From assembly GCA_007135995.1 (NCBI GenBank), contig SLHU01000357.1:1-5594 (forward strand): a DNA stretch of 5,594 nt, in the 5' to 3' direction. This document shows, piece by piece, positions 1-5,472 of the stretch (within the stretch, counting starts at the first letter, position 1; every line of letters starts with the position of its first letter). The notes under the pieces are model-generated. The model had not been told where the DNA came from, ran no database searches, and saw only the letters and a program-made list of their open reading frames with translations. The stretch is from Clostridiales bacterium. GTDB taxonomy: Bacteria > Bacillota > Clostridia > Saccharofermentanales > UBA5734. Both the position numbers and the translations under genes were made by a program.

Positions 1-1405
1 CGGGCAGCGTTGATCGGCTGGCGGCACCAACAGGGTCTGTCACACGTCTTCCCAGTGTCTTCATGCTGCGGTAAAACCAGATACCGGTCATCACCGTTGC
101 GCATAAATCAGCAAAAGGCGCCGCATACAGCAGGCCGTTCAAACCCCAGAACAACGGGAAAATCAAAATCGCCGGGATGAGAATGATTAACTGCCGTGTC
201 AGCGTCAGGAACATGGCTGAGCGGTACTGACCGATTGCCTGGAAATAATTGGAACCGATAATCTGAAAGCCGACCAGCGGCATAAACATAAACCATCGCA
301 CGACGGCATGACTGCCAAACGCGACAAGATCCGGGCTTTGGTTAAACATTGAGATCAGCTGTGAGGGAAACAGAAAAATGATCCCATAACTGATCATAGC
401 TATGAGGGTCGCGTAAACGGATGCCAGTTTAGCAGTCTTCTTCACCCGGTCATACAGACCTGCGCCGTAGTTAAAGCTGATGATCGGCACGATCCCCTGC
501 TTCACACCGATGATCGGCAGCAAAAACAGCATTTGCAGGCTGTTGATGATGCCCATTCCTGATATGGCGATATCCCCGCCGTAAACCAGAAGACTGCGGT
601 TCAGAAACGTGATCAGGACACTATTGACCAGCTGCAGAAGAAAACCCGGGAGACCCAGCTTGGAAATGCTGCTGATCATTGGTAAATCAGGAATCATATG
701 CTTAAGTCTTATTTTATGCGTACTGCGTTTCCCCCGGAAATAAATGACAATCCAGGTGAAAGAGATGCCTTGTGCAATGACAGTCGCGAGCGCAGCGCCT
801 GTCATGCCCATATTCAGACCAAATATGAAGATCGGGTCCAGAATAATATTGATGATCGCGCCGATCATCATCGTCAGCATCGCGATTTTGGGACTGCCGT
901 CAGCTCTGACAAAATTATTCATGCCCAGGCTGCCGATCTGAAAAATCGACCCAAAAAAGATGATTCGCATGTATTCCATGGTAAACGGCATGACACGCTC
1001 ACTGGCGCCAAACAAAATCACCAAAGGCCGCAGAAATATCTGTCCAATCAGACTGTACAGAAAACCAAATACGATGAGCATCATAAAGGCGTTTCCAAGT
1101 GCTTTTTCAGCGTCTTTTTCTTTGCCTTCACCCAGCTTGATTGCAAACAGCGTTGAGCCGCCCACACCAAATAAAAAGCCAAATGCCATAAGAATAACCA
1201 TCAGGGGGAAGCCAATGGTGATCCCGGCCAGCCCGTCCGCGCCAAGATCAGGACTGTTGCCGATAAATATCCGGTCGATAAAATTGTAAAGTGACGCGAC
1301 CATCATACCTACAATCGCCGGTGCTGAATACTTCAGGATCAGTTTATTGATGCTTTCATGTCCAAGTGGATTATCGGGTTTTATGCTGTGTTCTATATTC
1401 TCCAT
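1..1405 (-). CDS. MATE-family multidrug efflux transporter (3' end outside window)
   Basis: This is an inner-membrane antiporter of the MATE family, which expels cationic drugs and dyes in exchange for Na+ or H+. The reading frame is open without interruption from ATG at 1405 to the window edge, giving 468 residues. The N-terminus reads NPLGHESINKLILKYSAPAI and is followed by ASLYNFIDRIFIG, the usual first-helix pattern of Firmicutes MATE proteins. Hydrophobic segments recur about every 40 residues, for example near 62-88, 106-133, 148-160, 175-196, 202-223, 255-275, 284-310, 328-350, 370-390 and 405-445, which fits the 12-helix, two-half fold. The second half has the matching PIISFNYGAG motif near 307-316. 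Family members are about 440-460 residues, so only a few tail codons should be missing. The start lies 6 bases after the marR stop, with a weak GGAAAG at 1420-1415, which suggests translational coupling. The substrate cannot be read from the sequence. MATE membership is very likely; MepA-like is my guess for the subgroup. Confidence 0.93.
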   Translation of the reverse strand, partial: MENIEHSIKPDNPLGHESINKLILKYSAPAIVGMMVASLYNFIDRIFIGNSPDLGADGLAGITIGFPLMVILMAFGFLFGVGGSTLFAIKLGEGKEKDAEKALGNAFMMLIVFGFLYSLIGQIFLRPLVILFGASERVMPFTMEYMRIIFFGSIFQIGSLGMNNFVRADGSPKIAMLTMMIGAIINIILDPIFIFGLNMGMTGAALATVIAQGISFTWIVIYFRGKRSTHKIRLKHMIPDLPMISSISKLGLPGFLLQLVNSVLITFLNRSLLVYGGDIAISGMGIINSLQMLFLLPIIGVKQGIVPIISFNYGAGLYDRVKKTAKLASVYATLIAMISYGIIFLFPSQLISMFNQSPDLVAFGSHAVVRWFMFMPLVGFQIIGSNYFQAIGQYRSAMFLTLTRQLIILIPAILIFPLFWGLNGLLYAAPFADLCATVMTGIWFYRSMKTLGRRVTDPVGAASRSTLP

Positions 1406-1411
1406 ACACGA

Positions 1412-1864
1412 TTACTTTCCGCAGTCGCCTTGCCTGCTGGTGTTTACAAGTGATTCAGATTTTCTGACCATTTGTTCTAAAAGCTGATAAAGACAATCTT
1501 CAGTCTCCTGATCCATATCTTCAGTCAGTGATTGTGTCCAGTAGTAGATATGGCTTTTTATTTCAGCTTCCAGTGATTTTGACTTATCGCTCAGATAAAC
1601 CCGCTTACAGCGTTTATCTGTTTCATCCTTTTCCCGGCTGACATACTGTTTTTCTTCCAGTGTCCGGATTGCCCGGGCAGTCGCTGCCTTATCGATAATC
1701 AGAAATCGTGACATCTCATCCTGAGTCGCTCCGTCTTTATTATATAAAAAGAGCAGAAAAGGATATTCTGCCGATGTGATGTCATACGGTTTTAAAACAC
1801 TATTCAGATAGACGCGTGACTGTCTGAACAGTATCGATATCATTCTGCCAACGGTTCTTGCCAC
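1412..1864 (-). CDS. MarR-family transcriptional regulator, likely repressor of its own operon
   Basis: This is a winged helix-turn-helix dimer that would bind the dyads in front of its own gene and let go when a drug or phenolic ligand binds. From GTG at 1864 the protein has 150 residues, the normal MarR size. Residues 1-40 form the N-terminal dimer and scaffold helices (ISILFRQSRVYLN, ITSAEYPFLLFLYN). Residues 44-75 hold the helix-turn-helix, with recognition helix DKAATARAIRTLEEKQYV. Residues 77-92 form the wing, with the family signature REKDETDKRCKRVYLS. Residues about 98-140 form the C-terminal dimer helices. I chose GTG because AGGAGG sits 5 bases upstream (1875-1870), and because the alternative in-frame ATG at 1966 lies upstream of the predicted transcription start and would add 34 residues untypical of the family. 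The gene is directly followed by the MATE pump, the same partnership as mepR-mepA in staphylococci. The pump as target is an inference from this context. Confidence 0.92.
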   Translation of the reverse strand: MARTVGRMISILFRQSRVYLNSVLKPYDITSAEYPFLLFLYNKDGATQDEMSRFLIIDKAATARAIRTLEEKQYVSREKDETDKRCKRVYLSDKSKSLEAEIKSHIYYWTQSLTEDMDQETEDCLYQLLEQMVRKSESLVNTSRQGDCGK

Positions 1865-1869
1865 AAAGA

Positions 1870-1875
1870 CCTCCT
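1870..1875 (-). promoter_or_regulatory. Shine-Dalgarno of marR that fixes its GTG start
   Basis: A perfect AGGAGG on the minus strand is followed by TCTTT and then GTG at 1864-1862. The ATG further upstream at 1966 has no comparable site, so this ribosome binding site decides the start of the regulator. Confidence 0.85.
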
Positions 1876-1939
1876 GACCCGGAACAATCTTCCGGTTGAT
1901 ACTGCTGCAAAAAAACAAGCGCTGATGCGCAGCCCATAA

Positions 1940-1955
1940 AGTTGATACATCAACT
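1940..1955. promoter_or_regulatory. Putative MarR operator O2 over the transcription start
   Basis: AGTTGAT and ATCAACT form 7-bp perfect arms around a 2-base centre. The core GTTGATACATCAAC (1941-1954) begins exactly 30 bp from the core of O1, close to three helical turns, so both dimers would sit on the same face of the DNA. The site lies just downstream of the -10 box and includes the predicted start of transcription. Confidence 0.68.
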
Positions 1956-1983
1956 ATTTTACTCATATTAGTTGATTTGTCAA
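1956..1983 (-). promoter_or_regulatory. Sigma-A type promoter of the marR-MATE operon
   Basis: On the minus strand the -35 box is TTGACA (1983-1978), a perfect consensus. A 16-bp spacer leads to the -10 box TAAAAT (1961-1956), one mismatch from TATAAT. Transcription would start near 1949, leaving an untranslated leader of about 85 bases before the GTG of marR. Both boxes lie among the operator dyads at 1971-1984 and 1941-1954, so a bound repressor would block polymerase. The start site is inferred from spacing only. Confidence 0.75.
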
Positions 1984-1984
1984 C
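1971..1984. promoter_or_regulatory. Putative MarR operator O1 over the -35 box
   Basis: The sequence GTTGATTTGTCAAC is an inverted repeat with arms GTTGA and TCAAC. It matches the second site at 1941 in 12 of 14 positions and contains the -35 hexamer of the marR promoter. MarR proteins usually bind dyads of this size upstream of their own genes. The assignment to this particular regulator is inferred from position. Confidence 0.65.
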
Positions 1985-2078
1985 GGCTTTTTTAACAAAT
2001 ATCCCACGAAACTTTTATCCCTGTCAGACTGATGGCTGCCCTCAGCCACGAAAACGCGTGTCTTCAGATATCAGGTGA

Positions 2079-2106
2079 ACGGATCATTGCCGGTCATATG
2101 ATCCGT
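2079..2106. repeat. 9-bp inverted repeat in the intergenic spacer
   Basis: ACGGATCAT at 2079-2087 and ATGATCCGT at 2098-2106 are perfect complements around a 10-base loop. No T-run follows on either strand, so it does not look like a terminator. It could be a regulator-binding dyad or an RNA hairpin. It differs from the MarR-type dyads at 1941 and 1971. Confidence 0.6.
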
Positions 2107-2232
2107 CTGATTGATGCGCACACTTGATCACTAGCTGGCGGTGCCGATTCACTGGTGTTGATCAGCCAGAACGCCTGAAGCTGCATAGGTGATCTGCCGA
2201 CAGGGTGCTGAAATGCCAGACAATAGGCGAAG

Positions 2233-2254
2233 AAAAAAAGAATGTTCGCCATTC
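2233..2254 (-). terminator. Weak terminator-like hairpin with T7 tract
   Basis: Read on the minus strand, GAATG, loop GCGAA and CATTC (2254-2240) are followed directly by seven T (2239-2233). The stem is short (5 bp, two G-C pairs), so efficiency is doubtful. It would stop leftward transcription entering the marR promoter region. A second, overlapping dyad GGCGAA/TTCGCC (2226-2231 with 2245-2250) is seen from the plus strand. Confidence 0.3.
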
Positions 2255-2293
2255 ATACAGTCATGTATCCACAATTGCTGGATAGGAAGAAAA

Positions 2294-2365
2294 ATGAGTG
2301 TTACTATGGAATTAAGTCAGGCATCCTGCTCAGTAAAAAGCTCAGAGATCGGGTGTCATAATTAA
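2294..2365 (+). CDS. Possible 23-residue small ORF upstream of the reductase
   Basis: An ATG at 2294 is preceded by AGGAAG at a spacing of 4 bases (2285-2290). It opens a 23-codon frame starting MSVTMELSQA and ending SSEIGCHN, with TAA at 2363-2365. The stop lies 18 bases before the reductase ATG and just before its AGGAGG. The peptide contains two cysteines and several serines, with no membrane segment and no run of one amino acid that would suggest attenuation. I do not recognise it. It could be a leader peptide that feeds ribosomes to the next gene, or a chance frame. Low certainty. Confidence 0.22.
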   Translation: MSVTMELSQASCSVKSSEIGCHN

Positions 2366-2368
2366 ATC

Positions 2369-2374
2369 AGGAGG
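2369..2374 (+). promoter_or_regulatory. Shine-Dalgarno of the aldo/keto reductase
   Basis: AGGAGG lies 9 bases before the ATG at 2384, with a second purine run AAGG at 2377-2380. It supports that ATG as the start. Confidence 0.8.
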
Positions 2375-2383
2375 ACAAGGACG

Positions 2384-3382
2384 ATGAAATACGGATATAT
2401 GGGACGCAGTAATCTGGTTGTCAGCAAAGTCTGTTTGGGTACCATGCACTTCGGCCGTGTGACGCCAGATGATGAAGCTTTTGCGATCATGGATAAAGCG
2501 CTGGAAATGGGCATTAACTTTTTTGATACCGCCAATGTTTACGGAGGCGAAACCGGACAAACAGAAACAGTCATCGGCCGCTGGTTCAGCCAGGGCGGCG
2601 GCAGACGTGAGCAGGTTGTTCTTGCCAGCAAAGTATATAATGACATGGTGCGTGACCGTTATGTACCAAATGATGATAAAGGAATATCAGCATTTAAGGT
2701 TCGCAGGCATCTTGAAGATTCACTACGACGCCTGCAGACCGATCATCTTGATTTGTATCAGGTGCATCACATTGACCGGCGGATCAGCGAAGATGAGTTC
2801 TGGAATACATTTTCCCAGCAGATCAGTGACGGTAAAACGCAGTACATCGGAACCAGTAATTTTACAGGCTGGGGACTGGCCAAGTTCCAGATGTCTGCCC
2901 GTCAGCGCGGTTTGCTGGGTATCGTATCAGAGCAGTCGATGTATAATATGCTGTGTCGGTATCCAGAATTAGAGGTGATTCCCGCGGCCCGGGAATTCGG
3001 AATTGGCCTGTTCCCTTATATGCCGCTGGCCGGTGGTCTGCTGACCGGCAAAAAGAAAGCGAAAGAGGGATCCCGGACCAGTCAGGTATCCGGCGAATAC
3101 GGCATCTCTCTGGATCAAAATCAGCAGCTGGACCAGTTTTCCGCGTTTTGCGGTCAGCTCGGCGAAGCAGAAGCGGTTGTCGCGATCGCCTGGGTACTGG
3201 CCAATCCAGTAGTTTCATCAGCGATTGTCGGGGTCAGGACCCTGGAGCATCTTGATCTGCTTGAAAGGGCTTCTGAGCTTCATCTCGATGAAGATAGCCT
3301 CAGTTATCTTAATAAACTGTTTGATATTAACAGCGGCCGGCCCCTGAGGCCTGCTGAAGCGCCTGAAGCATATGCCTGGTGA
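2384..3382 (+). CDS. Aldo/keto reductase, NADP(H)-dependent, YrpG-like
   Basis: This is a soluble (beta/alpha)8-barrel oxidoreductase that would reduce aldehydes or ketones with NADPH; the natural substrate is unknown. The protein has 332 residues, typical for the bacterial aldo/keto reductases that resemble potassium-channel beta subunits. The catalytic tetrad is visible: Asp48 and Tyr53 in FFDTANVYGG, Lys83 in LASKVYND, and His128 in DLYQVHHIDRR. GTSNF at 156-160 and SEQSMYN at 182-188 are the usual barrel motifs. SSAIVGVRTLEHL at 278-290 is the nucleotide-phosphate-binding segment, with Arg285. The C-terminus ends PEAYAW, as I recall for Bacillus YrpG-type proteins, so the stop looks native. 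The gene stands alone on this strand, diverging from marR and converging on trpA. Its last codons and stop lie in a 35-bp tandem duplication. No operator like those of marR is visible upstream, so shared control with the pump is not supported. Confidence 0.93.
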   Translation: MKYGYMGRSNLVVSKVCLGTMHFGRVTPDDEAFAIMDKALEMGINFFDTANVYGGETGQTETVIGRWFSQGGGRREQVVLASKVYNDMVRDRYVPNDDKGISAFKVRRHLEDSLRRLQTDHLDLYQVHHIDRRISEDEFWNTFSQQISDGKTQYIGTSNFTGWGLAKFQMSARQRGLLGIVSEQSMYNMLCRYPELEVIPAAREFGIGLFPYMPLAGGLLTGKKKAKEGSRTSQVSGEYGISLDQNQQLDQFSAFCGQLGEAEAVVAIAWVLANPVVSSAIVGVRTLEHLDLLERASELHLDEDSLSYLNKLFDINSGRPLRPAEAPEAYAW

Positions 3383-3423
3383 TCTGGTCTGAAGCGCCTG
3401 AAACATATGCCTGGTCATCTGGC
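3354..3423. repeat. Imperfect 35-bp tandem duplication across the reductase stop codon
   Basis: Unit 1 (3354-3388) and unit 2 (3389-3423) both begin CTGAAGCGCCTGAA and match at 32 of 35 positions. A further CTGAA starts a broken third copy at 3424. Unit 1 encodes the protein tail EAPEAYAW plus the TGA stop. Unit 2, read one frame off, would encode EAPETYAW and then TCA in place of the stop. Because 35 is not a multiple of three, the copy is out of frame with the gene. Confidence 0.9.
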
Positions 3424-3450
3424 CTGAAAAATTAACCTTGTACTATGATA
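3383..3450. other. Convergent gap between the reductase and trpA
   Basis: Only 68 bases separate the two stops, and the second repeat unit fills 35 of them. I see no strong bidirectional terminator. The nearest candidate for the plus strand is a 4-bp stem GGTC-ATCT-GGCC at 3413-3424 followed by five A rather than T, which does not qualify. On the minus strand a TTTTT run after trpA (3431-3427) lacks a good stem. Confidence 0.5.
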
Positions 3451-4227
3451 TTATGCGTCGAGCGCTTGAATCATATCATCTGCCAGCTGCCTGACGGGCT
3501 CAACGCATTGGTCCCCGTACTCAGCGATTATTTTCACCAGCGCGCTGCCGACAATCACACCGTCCGCGATGGCTGCCATCTGGCTGACCTGCCGGGGTGT
3601 TGATATGCCAAAACCCACTGCACAGGGAATATCCCGCACTTTTTTCAGCTGGACGATCAGATCACTGATCTGATCGTCCAGCTGGCTTCTGACGCCGGTA
3701 ACCCCAAGCGAAGAAACGCAGTAGATAAAACCGCTGGCCTTTTCTGCTATTTTCCTGATACGGCCGGCAGATGTCGGCGCGATCATGCTGATCAGATGCA
3801 CCTTGTTCTGACTGAAAGCGGGACGAAATTCTTCGCTTTCTTCAAATGGCACATCTGGTATGATCACGGCATCAATACCGCAGTCTCCGCAGCGTTTCGC
3901 GAAACGGTCAATCCCATACCGGAAAACCGGATTGGCATAGGTCATCAGCGCCAGTGCTGTCTGACAATCCCCGCGGATCCGCTCAACAAGATTAAACACA
4001 CTGTCCAGATTTGTACCAGCCGCAAGCGAACGCTCGTCTGCGGCCTGAATAACAGGGCCTTCAGCCACAGGATCCGAAAATGGAATGCCCAGTTCGATCA
4101 GGTCAGCGCCTGCTGCAGCCAGGGTGAGAACCAGTTTTTCTGTTACATCTAATGATGGATCGCCGGCGGTGATAAACGGAATAAACGCCTTGCGGCGACC
4201 TGTAAAAACGCGTTCAATTCTATTCAC
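3451..4227 (-). CDS. trpA: Tryptophan synthase alpha subunit
   Basis: TrpA splits indole-3-glycerol phosphate into indole and glyceraldehyde-3-phosphate and passes indole through a tunnel to TrpB in the cytoplasmic alpha2beta2 complex. From GTG at 4227 the protein has 258 residues, close to the family's usual 260-270. Visible motifs are [10 protein letters not shown] (15-24), the catalytic-loop strand [10 protein letters not shown] with Glu45 (Glu49 in E. coli), LMTYANPV (94-101), Tyr169 with SSLGVTG (172-178, the mobile loop 6 Thr at 177), and the phosphate-binding VGFGIS (204-209) and VGSALVK (226-232). At the position of E. coli Asp60 this protein has Glu56 (VAEGP), a conservative change. 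GTG is preferred over an in-frame ATG at 4266 because GGGGG lies about 8 bases upstream and the N-terminus then matches the family. The start overlaps the end of trpB by 8 bases, which implies coupled translation and equal subunit supply. Confidence 0.96.
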   Translation of the reverse strand: MNRIERVFTGRRKAFIPFITAGDPSLDVTEKLVLTLAAAGADLIELGIPFSDPVAEGPVIQAADERSLAAGTNLDSVFNLVERIRGDCQTALALMTYANPVFRYGIDRFAKRCGDCGIDAVIIPDVPFEESEEFRPAFSQNKVHLISMIAPTSAGRIRKIAEKASGFIYCVSSLGVTGVRSQLDDQISDLIVQLKKVRDIPCAVGFGISTPRQVSQMAAIADGVIVGSALVKIIAEYGDQCVEPVRQLADDMIQALDA

Positions 4228-5404
4228 TGATCTTTTCCCCCTTATAACGTGCCATTGCGGCAACATCTTTATCTCCGCGTCCGGACAAATTAATGACCAT
4301 TATCTGATCAGGCTTCATACGCGGTGCCAGCTGGCAGGCGTACGCCACTGCATGGGCACTTTCAATCGCGGGGATGATACCTTCGGTACGTGAAAGATAT
4401 TCAAAAGCTCGCACCGCCTCATCATCCTTCACAGGCACATATTCGGCCCGGCCAATATCTTTCAGATAAGCATGCTCAGGACCGACACCCGGATAGTCAA
4501 GGCCAGCTGATATAGAGTAGACAGGGGCGATCTGTCCCTGGTCGTCCTGGCAGAAATAGGATTTCATGCCATGAAAAATCCCCGGATTGCCCAGTGTCAT
4601 CGTCGCCGCTGAATCGGCTGTTTCAATGCCCCTGCCGGCCGCTTCGCAGCCAATCAGCCTCACCTGGCTGTCTTCGGTGAACGCGTGAAACAGTCCAATC
4701 GCATTGCTGCCGCCACCCACGCAGGCCAGCAGCACATCCGGAAGACGTCCGGTTTTTTCCTGAAGCTGCGCTTTCACTTCTTTGCCGATAACGCTTTGAA
4801 AATCTCTGACAATCGTAGGGAAAGGATGCGGTCCCATCACTGAGCCCAGTACATAATGTGTATCCTGCACCTGACGGGTCCATTCGCGCATCGTTTCATT
4901 AACAGCATCCTTCAAAGTTGCGGTCCCGCTTTCAACAGGATGGACCTCAGCGCCCAGCAGTTTCATGCGATAAACATTAAGCGCCTGCCGGTTCATATCC
5001 TCAACGCCCATGTAGATTTCACATTTCAGACCAAGCAGCGCCGCCGCTGTCGCGGTTGCCACACCGTGCTGACCAGCACCGGTCTCAGCGATAACACGTG
5101 TTTTCCCCATGTACCTCGCCAGCAGGACTTGTCCCAGCACATTATTTATTTTATGTGATCCGGTATGGTTCAAGTCTTCCCTTTTCAGATAAATCTGGGC
5201 ACCGCCCAGGTCAGCCGTCATATTAGCGGCAAAAGTCAGTCTGGAAGGCCTTCCGGCATAATCTGCAAGCAGGCGATCCAGCGCTTGTGTGAAGGAATCA
5301 TCTCTGCAGGCTTTATTGTAGCTGCTTTCAAGTTCCAAAATGGCAGGCATCAGTGTCTCCGGCACATATTGTCCGCCGTGTATGCCAAAACGTCCATTAT
5401 TCAT
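4220..5404 (-). CDS. trpB: Tryptophan synthase beta subunit
   Basis: TrpB uses pyridoxal phosphate to condense indole with L-serine, giving L-tryptophan. The 394 residues match the usual 390-400 of the canonical TrpB1 class. The N-terminus [17 protein letters not shown] is family-typical. The PLP lysine is Lys85 in HTGSHKINN, and the catalytic Glu107 lies in [18 protein letters not shown] sits at 310-316, the phosphate-binding GGGSNAIG at 230-237, and the C-terminal SGRGDKD at 374-380. No key residue is missing. The ATG at 5404 has AGGAGG 8 bases upstream. It is the first gene after the T-box leader and overlaps trpA by 8 bases, so both are expected on one transcript controlled by tRNA charging. 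A TrpB2 identity is unlikely given the length and motifs. Confidence 0.97.
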   Translation of the reverse strand: MNNGRFGIHGGQYVPETLMPAILELESSYNKACRDDSFTQALDRLLADYAGRPSRLTFAANMTADLGGAQIYLKREDLNHTGSHKINNVLGQVLLARYMGKTRVIAETGAGQHGVATATAAALLGLKCEIYMGVEDMNRQALNVYRMKLLGAEVHPVESGTATLKDAVNETMREWTRQVQDTHYVLGSVMGPHPFPTIVRDFQSVIGKEVKAQLQEKTGRLPDVLLACVGGGSNAIGLFHAFTEDSQVRLIGCEAAGRGIETADSAATMTLGNPGIFHGMKSYFCQDDQGQIAPVYSISAGLDYPGVGPEHAYLKDIGRAEYVPVKDDEAVRAFEYLSRTEGIIPAIESAHAVAYACQLAPRMKPDQIMVINLSGRGDKDVAAMARYKGEKISE

Positions 5405-5412
5405 GTTGTTTT

Positions 5413-5418
5413 CCTCCT
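5413..5418 (-). promoter_or_regulatory. Shine-Dalgarno of trpB
   Basis: AGGAGG on the minus strand lies 8 bases before the ATG at 5404 and downstream of the leader terminator, so it is present only in read-through transcripts. Confidence 0.8.
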
Positions 5419-5436
5419 GTTTTAAAGGTCAGCAAT

Positions 5437-5472
5437 AAAAAAAGCTCCTGCCCCAAAGAAGGGACAAAAGCT
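5437..5472 (-). terminator. Regulated intrinsic terminator of the trpBA leader
   Basis: On the minus strand AGCTTTTGTCCC (5472-5461), loop TTCTTT and GGGGCAGGAGCT (5454-5443) form a 12-bp stem including three G-U pairs, followed by a run of T (5443-5437). The 5' arm includes the bases that the T-box needs for the antiterminator, so the two structures exclude each other. This is the off-state of the switch. Confidence 0.9.

Larger units (their letters stand above)
1985..2293. other. Intergenic spacer between the divergent marR and reductase genes
   Basis: This stretch of about 300 bases carries no gene that I can support. It holds a 9-bp dyad at 2079-2106, two TTGATCA copies at 2124-2130 and 2158-2164, and a terminator-like hairpin on the minus strand at 2233-2254. 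A plus-strand frame is open from about 2000 to a TGA at 2127. It has an ATG at 2032 but no ribosome binding site, and the frame stays fairly clean after that stop, so an eroded gene is possible. I found no clear sigma-A promoter for the downstream reductase. Confidence 0.5.

Noticed and set aside
698..1156. Long plus-strand open frame of 152 codons
   Set aside because: It is antisense to the MATE gene, has no ribosome binding site, and its translation is rich in charged and polar residues with no family features. The opposite strand gives a clean transporter.
1..1405. MATE gene as a pseudogene because it has no stop in the window
   Set aside because: The frame is intact over 468 codons and simply reaches the window edge near its expected end.
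2032..2127. 31-codon ORF in the spacer as a real gene
   Set aside because: No ribosome binding site before the ATG and no recognisable protein features; kept only as a possible remnant.
2302..2362. TACTAT at 2302 or TGTCATAAT at 2354 as the -10 box of the reductase promoter
   Set aside because: Neither has a fair -35 box at 16-18 bp, and a start from the second would cut into the ribosome binding site. No promoter is called.
2469..3255. Several open frames of 100-167 codons over the reductase region
   Set aside because: They lie in other frames of a gene whose catalytic residues are intact and whose translation matches a known family from end to end.
4228..4266. In-frame ATG giving a 13-residue longer TrpA
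   Set aside because: It lies well inside trpB, lacks a ribosome binding site, and adds residues not seen in the family. GTG at 4227 fits better.
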